Notes: generated by a model from the sequence alone, not told the origin. A stretch of 43,368 bases of DNA from Vicinamibacterales bacterium (GCA_036496585.1 DASXLB010000074.1:1-43368), one strand, 5' to 3'. Counted from the first letter of the stretch, positions 13,935 to 22,705 are shown. Numbers and translations are program-made.

Positions 13935-16517
13935 CTAGCGAATCACCCAGGACGGCGCCGCGAGCCAGTCGTTCGGATAGTCGCCGATCGGGGCGCCCGG
14001 GGGCGCCTCGTAGGTCGAGGGGGTGCGAATGGGTTCCATCGGACGCTCGAGGAAGCGCTTGATGTCGGCGGACAGGAGCCCGGCTGCCGCCATGTCGCCA
14101 GCCACGGTGGAGTCGGGGAAGGCGAACCCGCTGATCGACGACAGGGCGGTGGAGGCAATCGCGCGCACCTGGGGCATCGGGGCGCCGCCCGCGAGCCAGA
14201 TCAGTCGTTCCACGAGAGCCCGCGAGGTAGCCCGGCGAATCTCCTGTTCGTAAGGCGTGGCGACCGCCCCTTTGAACGTCGCAGACCGCAGGGCTGAGAT
14301 CACGTCTTCCAGTCCCGGCAGCGTGGGATCGACCGCATGCTGCGCGACCATCCGCGCGGCGCGATCGGGCTGCAGCAGGAAACCGATCGTGACGTCGGCG
14401 GCGATCGCCGCCGGAGCGATCGGATCGAAGGTGTCGCCGGTGTAGCGTGCGAACAGCTCGCGGTGCATCCCCCAGCCGGAGGGCCGCGGCGGGATCTTCA
14501 GCAGGGCGTTCTTCGGCAGCGCCAGCTCCGACGGCGCGAGCGTCGCCACCAGCGCATCGAGCGCCGCCTTCTGCTGCGCGAGCGGCACCCATTTCGTCGG
14601 AATCCGGTCGTCACCGCGCATCGCATAGATGTAGTCCTGGCCGGCGACGGTCGAGGCCGCCGCTTCGACGGCGTACCGGTGGTACATGTAAAGCGGCACC
14701 AGCGCCTCTTCCATCGTCGCCATCGGCGCATCCTTCCGGATGACCGATTCATCGAAGCGGTTCAGCGCGGCGCGCCGGACCTTCATGATCCGGTTCAGCT
14801 CGGCGCCCTGCTCGAGACCGACACCGTTGTTCCACTGATCCGATCGGGGCGTGGAATCGGTATCCTGATTGGTCATGTAGATCAGGTCCTGCTTCCAGGC
14901 GTCATCGAGGATCTTCTCCAGTGCAGCCTTCTCGTCGGTGCCCTTCGGGAAGTCCGAGTAGCCGTAGGTAATCGCCACCTTGTCCCAGTCGCCGATGCCG
15001 ACGGGATAGGCCTGCGACAGGTCGATCGTGCCGTCGGCGTTCAGCTTCTCGAGCGGATGCGGGTAGTCCATCACCGAGATGCGCCCCTTCGAGCTGTTGT
15101 AGTACTCGTGGCCGAGTCCCAGCGTGTGGCCGACCTCGTGCGCGGCGAGCTGGCGGATGCGGGCGAGCGCCGTCTGCGTCAGCACGGCCGGGTTCTCCGT
15201 GCCGTCCTTGTACGGCGCGAGCAGCGCCTCGAAGATCAAGTAGTCCTGCCGGTCGCGCAGCGAGCCGAGCGTGACCGTCGCCTTGATGATCTCGCCGGTG
15301 CGCGGATCGGAGATCGATCCGCCCGTGCTCCAGCCGCGCGTCGAGCGGTGGACCCAGTTGATCATGTTGTAGCGGATGTCCATCGGGTCGGCCCCTTCCG
15401 GCAGCAGCTCGACGCGGAAGGCGTTGCGATAGCCGGCCGCCTCGAACGCCTGGTTCCACCAGCGCGCGCCTTCGAGCAGCGCCGTACGGATCGGTTCGGG
15501 CGCGCCGCGATCGACGTAGTAGACGATCGGCTTTTTCGGGTCGCTGAGGCGCGCCGTCGGATCGACCTTCTCGAGACGATGCCGGCGCAGCAGGTGCTGA
15601 ACCATCGGCGTGCCCATCGGCGCCGCGTAGTCCATGTACTGCAGGCCGCCGTAGCCGGCGCGAGGGTCGTCGTAGCGCGGCTTGTAGTTGTCGTCGGGCA
15701 GTTCAGCGAACGTGTGATGGACACGCAGCGTCACTGAGTCGGCCGACGGCGTGACACTGCCGACCGTGCCTGAGAACAGACCACCGCCGAAGCCGCCGCC
15801 CCCGCTGCCGGGGACCGCGCCACCCACCGACGGCGGCCCTTGCGCCGGCCCCGCGCCGCCGCCGCGTCCGCCGCCGGCGGCCTCGCTGGCAAACGTCAGG
15901 ATCGTGTCGATCTCGGAGTTCTTCGGAAAGCCCTTCGTCCACGGCACGTCGAACGTGCTGCGCGTCCGGTCGATGCGATACGTGCCGGGGCGGAGCCGCG
16001 GCGCGATGTTGGTGGAGTCGCGCAGGAAGAAGTCGCTCGCATCGACGAGCACGTGCCCGCCGCTCTCGGCCGCGACGGTGAAACCCCAGAGGATCGACTT
16101 GGCGAACGCGTCCTCGACGGCGCGGCGCTCGTCGGGATTCGGGCTGTTGGCGCGGAAGGTGTAGTTCGGCTGCACCATCATCACGCGCGGCCCGATGCGC
16201 TGAAACTTGACGACGCGCCCCTGGCCGCCCTGGCCACGGTCGAGACCGATGTCGTTTGAACCGAGGCCGGCCGTCAGGCCGGTCGCATAGAGCATCTCGG
16301 TGTCGAGCTTGTCGATCTCCATCCAGAGCGAGCCGGTGCGCTCGTCCCAGTAGAGGGGGAGATAGCCATCGAGTTTCTGCATGCCCGCGGTGCGGGCCTC
16401 GATGGTCGGAGGGGGACCGGCCGGCTGTTGAGCGCCGGCGCCGCCGCCGCGCCCCTGCGCGGAAGCCACGGCGCCGACGAACGTGAGAGCGGTCGCGAAG
16501 AGAGCAGTAATCCGCAT
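13935..16517 (-). CDS. Exported zinc-dependent metalloprotease (DUF5117/DUF5118 type)
   Basis: 860 residues with a signal peptide (MRITALFATALTFVGAVASA). The zinc site is 'HEVGHTLGLGH' (His460, His464, His470) with a Met-turn 'SVMDYPHP' (Met483), a metzincin-like arrangement. The N-terminal part with 'LYWDERTGSLWMEI' and 'GPRVMMVQPNY' fits the DUF5118/DUF5117 domains of large secreted proteases seen in Acidobacteria and Bacteroidetes. A Gly-rich insert lies at about 214-249, and another Gly/Pro-rich stretch follows the signal peptide. TAGAAT ends 6 nt before the ATG. Substrate proteins are unknown. Confidence 0.9.
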   Translation of the reverse strand: MRITALFATALTFVGAVASAQGRGGGAGAQQPAGPPPTIEARTAGMQKLDGYLPLYWDERTGSLWMEIDKLDTEMLYATGLTAGLGSNDIGLDRGQGGQGRVVKFQRIGPRVMMVQPNYTFRANSPNPDERRAVEDAFAKSILWGFTVAAESGGHVLVDASDFFLRDSTNIAPRLRPGTYRIDRTRSTFDVPWTKGFPKNSEIDTILTFASEAAGGGRGGGAGPAQGPPSVGGAVPGSGGGGFGGGLFSGTVGSVTPSADSVTLRVHHTFAELPDDNYKPRYDDPRAGYGGLQYMDYAAPMGTPMVQHLLRRHRLEKVDPTARLSDPKKPIVYYVDRGAPEPIRTALLEGARWWNQAFEAAGYRNAFRVELLPEGADPMDIRYNMINWVHRSTRGWSTGGSISDPRTGEIIKATVTLGSLRDRQDYLIFEALLAPYKDGTENPAVLTQTALARIRQLAAHEVGHTLGLGHEYYNSSKGRISVMDYPHPLEKLNADGTIDLSQAYPVGIGDWDKVAITYGYSDFPKGTDEKAALEKILDDAWKQDLIYMTNQDTDSTPRSDQWNNGVGLEQGAELNRIMKVRRAALNRFDESVIRKDAPMATMEEALVPLYMYHRYAVEAAASTVAGQDYIYAMRGDDRIPTKWVPLAQQKAALDALVATLAPSELALPKNALLKIPPRPSGWGMHRELFARYTGDTFDPIAPAAIAADVTIGFLLQPDRAARMVAQHAVDPTLPGLEDVISALRSATFKGAVATPYEQEIRRATSRALVERLIWLAGGAPMPQVRAIASTALSSISGFAFPDSTVAGDMAAAGLLSADIKRFLERPMEPIRTPSTYEAPPGAPIGDYPNDWLAAPSWVIR

Positions 16518-16523
16518 GCGCGG

Positions 16524-16529
16524 ATTCTA
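16524..16529 (-). promoter_or_regulatory. -10-like element TAGAAT of the metalloprotease gene
   Basis: TAGAAT on the minus strand ends 6 nt before ATG 16517, the same layout as at 36423 and 37607. Confidence 0.6.
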
Positions 16530-16583
16530 TCTCGGACAGAAAGGGCCGGGGATCAGATCCCGACCGTCTGCCTCGAACCCGGT

Positions 16584-17966
16584 TCAGTCAATCGACGGCA
16601 GGACTTTCCCCGGGTTCATCAGGTTGTGCGGATCGAGCGCCTTCTTGATGGCCCACATCACGCCGATCGCGTCGCGGCCGTGTTCCGCTTCGAGGAAGCG
16701 GATCTTGCCGATGCCGACGCCGTGCTCGCCGGTGCAGGTGCCGCCCATGGCGAGCGCGCGCGCGACGAGGCGGTCGACGAGGTGTTCGGCGGCCGCCATG
16801 TCCGACGGATCCTCCGGATTGACGGCCAGCAGCAGATGGAAGTTGCCGTCCCCGACGTGCCCGACAAGCGGTCCCGGCAGCGGCGAATCGGCCAGGTCCT
16901 TCTTGGTCTCGTGGATGCACTCGGCGAGGCGCGAAATCGGCACGCAGACGTCGGTCGTCCAGCCGCGCGCGCCCGGGCGCAGCGCCAGGCCGGCGTAGTA
17001 GGCGTCGTGGCGCGCCGCCCAGAGCTTGGCGCGCTCCTCGGGCGACGTCGCGCGCGAGTACTCGTGGCCGCTGTGCTCGGCGACGATGTCGCCGGTGGCC
17101 TGCGCCTGTTCGTCGACGGACGCATCGCTGAGCCCGTGGAACTCGAAGAAGAGCGTCGGCTTCTCCGGCCGCGCCAGGCGCGAATGCTTGTTGACGGCCT
17201 CCATCATCGCTTCGTCGAGCAGCTCGATCCGCGCCACCGGGATGCCGAGCTGCACGATCATGATCACCGCGTTGACGGCGTCGTCGATCGAGTCGAACCA
17301 GGCGGTCGCCGAGGCGACCGACTCCGGGCGCCCGTGCAGGCGCAGCGTCAGCTCGGTGATGATGCCGAGCGTGCCCTCGGCGCCGACGAAGAGCCGCGTC
17401 AGGTCGTAGCCGGCCGACGATTTCCGCGCGCGCGTGCCGGTCCGGATGGCGCGGCCGTCGGCGGTGACGACGGTCAAGCCCAGTACGGCGTCGCGCATGG
17501 TGCCGTATCGGACCGCCGTCGTGCCCGAGGCCCGCGTCGCCGCCATGCCGCCGATCGTCGCGTCGGCGCCTGGATCGAGCGGGAACCACAGGCCGCTCGC
17601 CTGCAGGTGCTTGTCGAGCTGCTTGCGGGTGACACCCGCTTCGACGGTGATGTCGAGGTCCTCCACGCTCAGGCGCAGCACGCGGTTCATCCGTGACAGA
17701 TCGACGGTGACGCCCGCCTGCAGCGGGACGACGTGTCCCTCGAGGGACGACCCAGCGCCGAACGCGGTCATCGGGCAGTTGGCGGCGGCGCAGGCCCGGA
17801 CGATGTCCTGGACCTCCGCCGTCGAGGTGGGGAACACCACCGCGTCGGGCCGCACGCCGTGGTGGTGCGACTCGCCGCGGCTGTGGTGATCGCGCACCGC
17901 ATCACCGGTGGCGACGCGATCGCCGAGCGTGCCGCGCAGTTGGCTGATCAGGGCGTCACGGTTCAC
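16584..17966 (-). CDS. FAD-linked oxidase, GlcD/D-lactate dehydrogenase-like
   Basis: A 460-residue flavoprotein of the FAD_binding_4 plus FAD-oxidase_C type. FAD-binding segments: 'PMTAFGAGSSLEGHVVPL' and 'GADATIGGMAATRASGTTAVRYG'. C-terminal catalytic region: 'GHVGDGNFHLLL' and 'CTGEHGVGIGKIRFLEAEHG', ending 'ALDPHNLMNPGKVLPS'. Such enzymes oxidise 2-hydroxy acids (D-lactate, glycolate, D-2-hydroxyglutarate). The GTG start at 17966 overlaps the stop of the thioredoxin gene (GTGA), so the two are coupled. No iron-sulfur GlcF partner is seen next to it. Confidence 0.9.
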   Translation of the reverse strand: MNRDALISQLRGTLGDRVATGDAVRDHHSRGESHHHGVRPDAVVFPTSTAEVQDIVRACAAANCPMTAFGAGSSLEGHVVPLQAGVTVDLSRMNRVLRLSVEDLDITVEAGVTRKQLDKHLQASGLWFPLDPGADATIGGMAATRASGTTAVRYGTMRDAVLGLTVVTADGRAIRTGTRARKSSAGYDLTRLFVGAEGTLGIITELTLRLHGRPESVASATAWFDSIDDAVNAVIMIVQLGIPVARIELLDEAMMEAVNKHSRLARPEKPTLFFEFHGLSDASVDEQAQATGDIVAEHSGHEYSRATSPEERAKLWAARHDAYYAGLALRPGARGWTTDVCVPISRLAECIHETKKDLADSPLPGPLVGHVGDGNFHLLLAVNPEDPSDMAAAEHLVDRLVARALAMGGTCTGEHGVGIGKIRFLEAEHGRDAIGVMWAIKKALDPHNLMNPGKVLPSID

Positions 17967-18784
17967 TTGGCACTCGCGATCTTCTCCATCAGCTGCTGGG
18001 CGAGCGGCAGGCTGACGTTGCAGGTGGGGTCGTCGACGCGGCATTGCGCGACCGTCAATCCGCAGCCGCAGGAGCAGTGCTCGGAGTTGAGCGCCGCCAG
18101 GACCTTCGCCCGCTTCTCCGGCGACAGCACGGCGAGATCGACGCCAGGAATCTTGTTGGCCTGCGCCGCGCTCGCGACCCGCGCCTTGTCTTCGTCTTCG
18201 GCGTCGACGATCGTGAGATCGGGATTGGTGCCGGCCAGCGCCTGCGTTTCGAGATCGGTGAGCGACGGGTTCAGCATACCGACGTGTTTCTGCGCCAGAC
18301 GCCCTTCGCGGTCGAGAAAGAACGACGTCGGCAGCGCCGAGACCGGCGGGAAGAGCTTCTCGATCTCCGGCGTGCTGAGGAGGCTCGGGTAGTTCATCTT
18401 GTGCTCGACGGCGAAGCGCTGCACGTCGGCCGCCGAGCCCGAATCCTGCGCGATCCCGACGATCTGCAGCGTGTCCTTGTAGCGCGCCTGGAGCTCGATG
18501 AGGTCGGGGATTTCCTCGCGGCAGGGCGGGCACCAGGTCGCCCAGAAGTTGACCAGCACGACCTTGCCGCGGAACGCGGCAGTACTGACGGGACGGCCGT
18601 CGAGGTCGACGCCGGTCAGCGGCAGCACCGCGGCCCGGTCCTTCAGCAGGCGGACGCTGGTGCGTGAGGCGGGCGCCTTGCGAATGCTCGTCTCGACCTG
18701 TTTCGTATAGCGGAACATCAGCACGATCGCGGCGGACGCCGCGACCGCGGCCAGCAGGATCGCGAGGGCCCGGCGCGCTGTCAT
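17963..18784 (-). CDS. TlpA/ResA-like membrane-anchored thioredoxin with Cys-rich tail
   Basis: 273 residues: one N-terminal membrane anchor (about 5-25), then a periplasmic thioredoxin fold with 'VVLVNFWATWCPPCREEIPD' (Cys85, Cys88) and 'PPVSALPTSFFLDREG' (cis-Pro). Beyond the domain a C-terminal extension carries five cysteines, 'CSCGCGLTVAQC' and then 'DDPTC' (Cys237, 239, 241, 248, 255), which suggests a metal site or extra redox relay. It lies 13 bp after the candidate lyase gene and 4-nt-overlaps the FAD oxidase gene. A TAATCT hexamer sits 7 nt before the ATG, so it may also have its own promoter. Confidence 0.85.
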   Translation of the reverse strand: MTARRALAILLAAVAASAAIVLMFRYTKQVETSIRKAPASRTSVRLLKDRAAVLPLTGVDLDGRPVSTAAFRGKVVLVNFWATWCPPCREEIPDLIELQARYKDTLQIVGIAQDSGSAADVQRFAVEHKMNYPSLLSTPEIEKLFPPVSALPTSFFLDREGRLAQKHVGMLNPSLTDLETQALAGTNPDLTIVDAEDEDKARVASAAQANKIPGVDLAVLSPEKRAKVLAALNSEHCSCGCGLTVAQCRVDDPTCNVSLPLAQQLMEKIASAK

Positions 18785-18791
18785 GTCCCTA

Positions 18792-18797
18792 AGATTA
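18792..18797 (-). promoter_or_regulatory. -10-like element TAATCT upstream of the TlpA-like gene
   Basis: TAATCT on the minus strand ends 7 nt before ATG 18784 and lies directly after the stop codon of the preceding gene. It may be an internal operon promoter. Confidence 0.4.
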
Positions 18798-20624
18798 TTA
18801 CCGATATTCGAGGGTCCAGGTGATGGTCAGCGGCCCTTCGAGCCGCACCGCGCCGGTGGTGCAGACGACGAGCGCGGTCATGGGGCCGGTATCGGACGCG
18901 TAGTCCCGATCGTGGTCCAGGGAGCGCGCCGTGCATCGCTCGAGGCCGTTCACGCTGAACGAGGTCACCACCCCGGCGCCGAACCGCGTGGTGAGGCCAT
19001 CCTGGGCGGGTTCGCGCGAAAAGCCCGCGTATTCGAGTTGAATCGACGCCACGTCGAGGCCGGCCGCCGGCGTGAATACGTCGCGCCTCACGAGGCGGTG
19101 CGGCAGCAGCGTGTAGGTCGTCGTCGCGGCCATGCGGTCGTCGGCAACCGGCGCGCTCTTGCCGAGCCGATCCATCTCGCTCTGCCGGTAGGTGACCGTG
19201 GTCGCGGCCGCCGTGTCGTCGACCTTCACGTCGCGGATGAACGCCAGTGGCATCAACTGGGCGCCGTCGGCGAGCGTGAACCGCGGGACGAGTATCGGCG
19301 CGCCGCCGTCGGGCACGCCTTCCAGCATCCCTTGTGAAAACGGGATCGGGAAGTAGGGATGGTGCATGTGCTGCGTCGCGCCGCCGTTGACGAGCGGCAG
19401 CCCGATGATACGTTCGCCGTCGCGGCGGGTGACGAGCACGCGATCGTAGGTGCCGCGCGAAAACCAGGTCACCGATCGCGCCGGCCGCCGCTCGAGCGCC
19501 GCGGCGAAGCCGTCCATCACTGGTCGATCCGTGAAGCCCATCGCGTTCCAGCCGTCGTTGGTGTACGCGAACTGGTGCGCGAGCGACAGGTTCTCGCCGA
19601 GGATGCGGAACTTGCCGCGATAGGCGTCGGTGCGGCGTCCGGCGTCCCACATGTTGACCGAACCGGTGTCCGGGTTCATCCAGAAGTCGACGTAGCGCTG
19701 CGCGACCTTCGTCGCGTACGAGTAAGCAAGGGTCCGCTCGGCGTCGGTCAGCACGCCGAGCCGCGCGGCCGCCGTCAGCGTTTCGACGATCGCCGTTTCG
19801 CCGTAGGGGCCGAGACTGCGGCCGTACTCGAAGCCGGTGCCGTCCTCGTGCAGCCGCTGCAGCATGACGTCCGACGACTGGCGCAGCCGGGTCAGCGCTT
19901 CGGCGGGCGGACGATCGCCTGTCTCGACGAAGTGGTTCGCCAGCTCGCCGGCGAGCAGCACGCTGTAGCGATCGAATCGTCCCTCGCCGTCCGTCTCGTC
20001 GGCGAACCCGAAGTCGCCCGAGTAGCGCTCGTAGTGCTCGGCCGCCTTCCGGTAGATCGCGTCGGCCGCGGTGGCGTCTTCCCAGCCCAGATGATGCCGC
20101 AGTCGGGCGATCGCCAGCGCGACGACGTAGTAGTTGTTCGGGTGATCGATGAGGCGGTAGGTGCCGGGCTCGACGAACGGTGTCCAGTCGAGCTTCGTGC
20201 GCAGGGTCGCGAGGATGTCATCGTCGAGCGCGCGATCGAGCAATCCGGCCGTGCGCAGCCGGTCGATCGCCAGCACGTAGTAGTAGGTGCCCCACGTTTC
20301 GTTGGCGTCGTTGATCGTCAACCTCGCGATCGCGCGGAACGCGGCGAGATCCTCGGCGAGTCCGGGATCGTCGTGCGGCCGAGACACCAGGTAGTCGGCA
20401 AACGCGATCGCGATCTTGCCGGGCAGGAACTTGTCGTTGCCGTTGAACACGGGCGTCCCGTCGATCTTCAGATCGCGCTTGTCGCTGGCGAGTTCGTGCA
20501 GGAGGACGCCTGTCTGCGCCAGGATGCGGTCACGCACAAGGCTGTTGTAGGACGGCGGCGCCCCGGCGGATTGTGCCAGCAGCATCATCGCGGCCGCGGC
20601 TGCGAGCACCGCTCTCGGGCTCAT
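18798..20624 (-). CDS. Exported alpha-toroid/beta-sandwich protein, candidate polysaccharide lyase
   Basis: 608 residues with a signal peptide (about 1-22). Residues about 80-370 are helical with aromatic pairs typical of an alpha/alpha toroid ('NETWGTYYYVLAIDRL', 'IDHPNNYYVVALAIARL', 'GFEYGRSLGPYGETAIVETL'). The C-terminal 240 residues are beta-rich. Candidate functional residues are His161, Asn163, Asn164 and Tyr165, and the cluster 'TQHMHHPYFPIP' (His419, 421, 422). I do not recognise a named family. Its job is inferred from context: it is the last gene of an operon with KduI-, KdgF- and KduD-like genes, 4-nt overlapped with kduD (ATGA). That is where a lyase releasing unsaturated uronates would be expected. 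A glycoside hydrolase or binding protein remains possible. Confidence 0.7.
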   Translation of the reverse strand: MSPRAVLAAAAAMMLLAQSAGAPPSYNSLVRDRILAQTGVLLHELASDKRDLKIDGTPVFNGNDKFLPGKIAIAFADYLVSRPHDDPGLAEDLAAFRAIARLTINDANETWGTYYYVLAIDRLRTAGLLDRALDDDILATLRTKLDWTPFVEPGTYRLIDHPNNYYVVALAIARLRHHLGWEDATAADAIYRKAAEHYERYSGDFGFADETDGEGRFDRYSVLLAGELANHFVETGDRPPAEALTRLRQSSDVMLQRLHEDGTGFEYGRSLGPYGETAIVETLTAAARLGVLTDAERTLAYSYATKVAQRYVDFWMNPDTGSVNMWDAGRRTDAYRGKFRILGENLSLAHQFAYTNDGWNAMGFTDRPVMDGFAAALERRPARSVTWFSRGTYDRVLVTRRDGERIIGLPLVNGGATQHMHHPYFPIPFSQGMLEGVPDGGAPILVPRFTLADGAQLMPLAFIRDVKVDDTAAATTVTYRQSEMDRLGKSAPVADDRMAATTTYTLLPHRLVRRDVFTPAAGLDVASIQLEYAGFSREPAQDGLTTRFGAGVVTSFSVNGLERCTARSLDHDRDYASDTGPMTALVVCTTGAVRLEGPLTITWTLEYR

Positions 20625-21388
20625 CGTCCCAACCAGCCGCCGTCGACGGCCAGCACGTGGCCGTTGACGTAGTCGGACGCCGGCGAGGCGAGGAAGATCG
20701 CCGCGCCGACGAGATCGTCGGGGCGGCCCCAGCGCCCGGCGGGAATGCGATCGAGGATCTGCCGTGCGCGCGTGTCGTCGGCGCGGAGCGCGGCCGTGTT
20801 GTCGGTTTCCATGTAGCCCGGCGCGATGGCGTTGACGTTGACGCCGCGGCCGGCCCATTCGTTGGCGAGCGCCTTGGTCAACTGCGCGACGCCCCCCTTG
20901 GCCGCGGCGTAGCCCGGTACGGTGATGCCGCCCTGGAACGACAGCAGCGAGGCGATGTTGACGATCTTGCCGGCGCCACGACCGAGCATGTGCGCGCCGA
21001 TCGCGCGCGACAACCGGAACACGCTCGACAGGTTGACCTCGATCACTTCATCCCACCAGTCGTCGGTGTGCTCGGCAGCCGGGCGGCGGCGGATCGTCGC
21101 CGCGTTGTTGACCAGGACGTCGACGCGGCCGAAGGCAGCGAGCGCGCCGTCGGCGAACCGATCGGCCGCGGATCGATCGGCAAGATTGCCGCCGAGCGAG
21201 GCGGCACGGCGCCCGAGCGCCTCCACGGCGCGCGCGGTGTCGGCCGGCGGCGTCGACGCGTGCACCACGACGTCGGCACCCGCCTCGGCGAGTCCGATCG
21301 CCATCGCCCGTCCGAGACCGCGCGATGCACCGGTCACCAGCGCGACGCGTCCGTCGAGGGAAAATCGCCCGCCGGCCGCGGCCGTCAT
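20621..21388 (-). CDS. kduD: 2-dehydro-3-deoxy-D-gluconate 5-dehydrogenase (KduD-like SDR)
   Basis: A 255-residue SDR: 'LVTGASRGLG' for NAD(P), 'NIASLLSFQGG', catalytic 'VPGYAAAKGG' (Tyr, Lys), and the end 'IPAGRWGRPDDLVGAAIFLA' with 'SDYVNGHVLAVDGGWLGR', which is close to the KduD signature. KduD reduces 2,5-diketo-3-deoxygluconate to 2-keto-3-deoxygluconate in pectin, alginate-like or glycosaminoglycan breakdown. It is coupled by ATGA overlaps to the cupin gene before it and the candidate lyase gene after it. KDG kinase and aldolase genes are not in the window and must lie elsewhere. Confidence 0.85.
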   Translation of the reverse strand: MTAAAGGRFSLDGRVALVTGASRGLGRAMAIGLAEAGADVVVHASTPPADTARAVEALGRRAASLGGNLADRSAADRFADGALAAFGRVDVLVNNAATIRRRPAAEHTDDWWDEVIEVNLSSVFRLSRAIGAHMLGRGAGKIVNIASLLSFQGGITVPGYAAAKGGVAQLTKALANEWAGRGVNVNAIAPGYMETDNTAALRADDTRARQILDRIPAGRWGRPDDLVGAAIFLASPASDYVNGHVLAVDGGWLGR

Positions 21389-21750
21389 GCCGTCTCCGCT
21401 CCGGCCGGACGGAAGTCCTCGCGCGGCGGACTGAAGATGTCGATCAACACGGCCGGCTCATTGAGGATTGTCGCGCCGTGCTCGACTCCCGATCGAAAGA
21501 GCAGCACCTCCCCCGCGGACGCGACGTGCTCGCCGCCGGCCACGTGGAACCGGACGCGGCCGCGCTCGACGATCGTCATCTGCTCGTGCGGATGGCTGTG
21601 CACCGCGGTGACGACGCCAGGGGCGAAGCTGAGACGGCAGGTCATGATGCGATCGCCCGACACGACCTGCCGGTCGATGCCGTCGGCGACATGCTCGATT
21701 GGCGCGGTCTCCCAGTTCCATTGTCCGAACGCCAGGCCGGTCGGGTTCAT
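21385..21750 (-). CDS. kdgF: KdgF-like cupin
   Basis: A 121-residue single cupin with metal ligands in 'VVTAVHSHPHEQMTIVERG' (His51, His53, Gln57) and 'FRSGVEHGATIL' (His91). Size and motif match KdgF, which helps convert unsaturated monouronates from lyases to 5-keto-4-deoxyuronate. The position between kduI- and kduD-like genes, with 4-nt overlaps on both sides, supports this. An unrelated small cupin is the alternative. Confidence 0.78.
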   Translation of the reverse strand: MNPTGLAFGQWNWETAPIEHVADGIDRQVVSGDRIMTCRLSFAPGVVTAVHSHPHEQMTIVERGRVRFHVAGGEHVASAGEVLLFRSGVEHGATILNEPAVLIDIFSPPREDFRPAGAETA

Positions 21751-22580
21751 GTGCGCTCCGCTCGTCCCTTGTCGAGGCCGGACCCGAGCGCCGTGAAGTC
21801 GGGATGGACGTTGACGACGCCGAACTGACGGTCCTCGTCTTCGCGGTTGGCCGCCATCATCCACACGAAATTGATCGCGCCATCGGGCGCGGCGACGTTG
21901 GGATGATAGCCCGCCGGCATCAGCACGATGTCCCCTTCGTGGACGATCGTCGCGAGCTCGGGATCGGTACTCGAGGTGTAGACGAGCTGCACGCCGAAGG
22001 CAGGGCGGGGCATGTCGACGTAGAGATACGCCTCCTCGAGCATCGCGGCGTGCTCGTGCGGTGGCCACGACGTCCAGTTGCCGGGCTCGCTGAACGTGAC
22101 GCCGGCCATCAGCCGCCCGGCGCGGACGTTCTTGCCGATGATGACGTTGAGGTTGCGTCTGGACGAGGGGCCGCCGGCGGCGAAGTGCAGGCCCGGGTCC
22201 TGCTGCACATGGGCGAAGGGGACGAACTGGACCGGGTGCGCCGCCGAGACCGGCGCGGAGATCTCCGCGAGATCGCCGCCGCCGCTGTCCGGCGTGACGG
22301 TGAAGGTCGCATCCCGCGGCACGTAGAGGCCGTCGTATTTTCCGAGCGCGTAGCGTTGGCCGGCGACGTCGACCGCCGCGCTGCCGCCCAGGCAGATGAG
22401 CGCGGTTTCGTGATCGCCCGTGTCGACGGCGATCGGCGCGTCGCCGCAGGCGAGGATGATGCGGCCGTAGTGCAGGTGGCGCGAGGCGGTGAGCCCCGGC
22501 GCGACGGCGCGGGTCCGCCCCGGGCGGGAAGCCGTGTCGCGTACGACGCAGGTGCCTGGCGAAATCGTCTCGACTGTCAT
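21747..22580 (-). CDS. kduI: KduI/IolB-family uronate isomerase
   Basis: A 277-residue two-cupin protein of the KduI/IolB family. The C-terminal cupin has 'NWTSWPPHEHAAMLEEAYLY' (His175, His177, Glu182) and 'LMPAGYHPNVAAPDG' (His226). KduI turns 5-keto-4-deoxyuronate into 2,5-diketo-3-deoxygluconate; IolB acts in inositol breakdown. With kdgF- and kduD-like genes directly downstream and no inositol genes, the KduI role is favoured, although the 'WPPHEH' part is also IolB-like. First gene of the leftward operon: a good Shine-Dalgarno sequence (GGAGGGG) precedes ATG 22580, and its promoter is TTGTCA-N17-TATATT. Confidence 0.8.
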   Translation of the reverse strand: MTVETISPGTCVVRDTASRPGRTRAVAPGLTASRHLHYGRIILACGDAPIAVDTGDHETALICLGGSAAVDVAGQRYALGKYDGLYVPRDATFTVTPDSGGGDLAEISAPVSAAHPVQFVPFAHVQQDPGLHFAAGGPSSRRNLNVIIGKNVRAGRLMAGVTFSEPGNWTSWPPHEHAAMLEEAYLYVDMPRPAFGVQLVYTSSTDPELATIVHEGDIVLMPAGYHPNVAAPDGAINFVWMMAANREDEDRQFGVVNVHPDFTALGSGLDKGRAERT

Positions 22581-22611
22581 GTCCCCTCCGACATTTGTTT
22601 CAGGGTCATGC

Positions 22612-22640
22612 AATATACCGGCTCCGGCGCGATCTGACAA
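22612..22640 (-). promoter_or_regulatory. Promoter of the kduI-kdgF-kduD operon
   Basis: On the minus strand TTGTCA (22640-22635), 17-bp spacer, TATATT (22617-22612), with a 31-nt gap to ATG 22580 that includes a Shine-Dalgarno sequence. TGACAACC (22635-22642, plus-strand reading) recurs at 22678-22685 in the divergent promoter. Confidence 0.7.
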
Positions 22641-22675
22641 CCGCCGGCTCCGGCAGCCCGGCTGTGCGCCATGGT

Positions 22676-22705
22676 GTTGACAACCATGCGATACGGGAAT
22701 ATTGT
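22676..22705 (+). promoter_or_regulatory. Promoter TTGACA-N17-TATTGT of the TonB-ROK operon with candidate operator
   Basis: TTGACA (22677-22682), 17-bp spacer, TATTGT (22700-22705), leader to GTG 22739. The 9-bp palindrome GTTGACAAC (22676-22684) covers the -35 and could bind the ROK or another regulator. Confidence 0.7.

Noticed and set aside
14337-15737. Long plus-strand ORF of 466 codons opposite the metalloprotease
   Set aside because: It is an Arg/Val-rich antisense shadow in high-GC DNA; the minus-strand frame has a signal peptide and HEVGH site.
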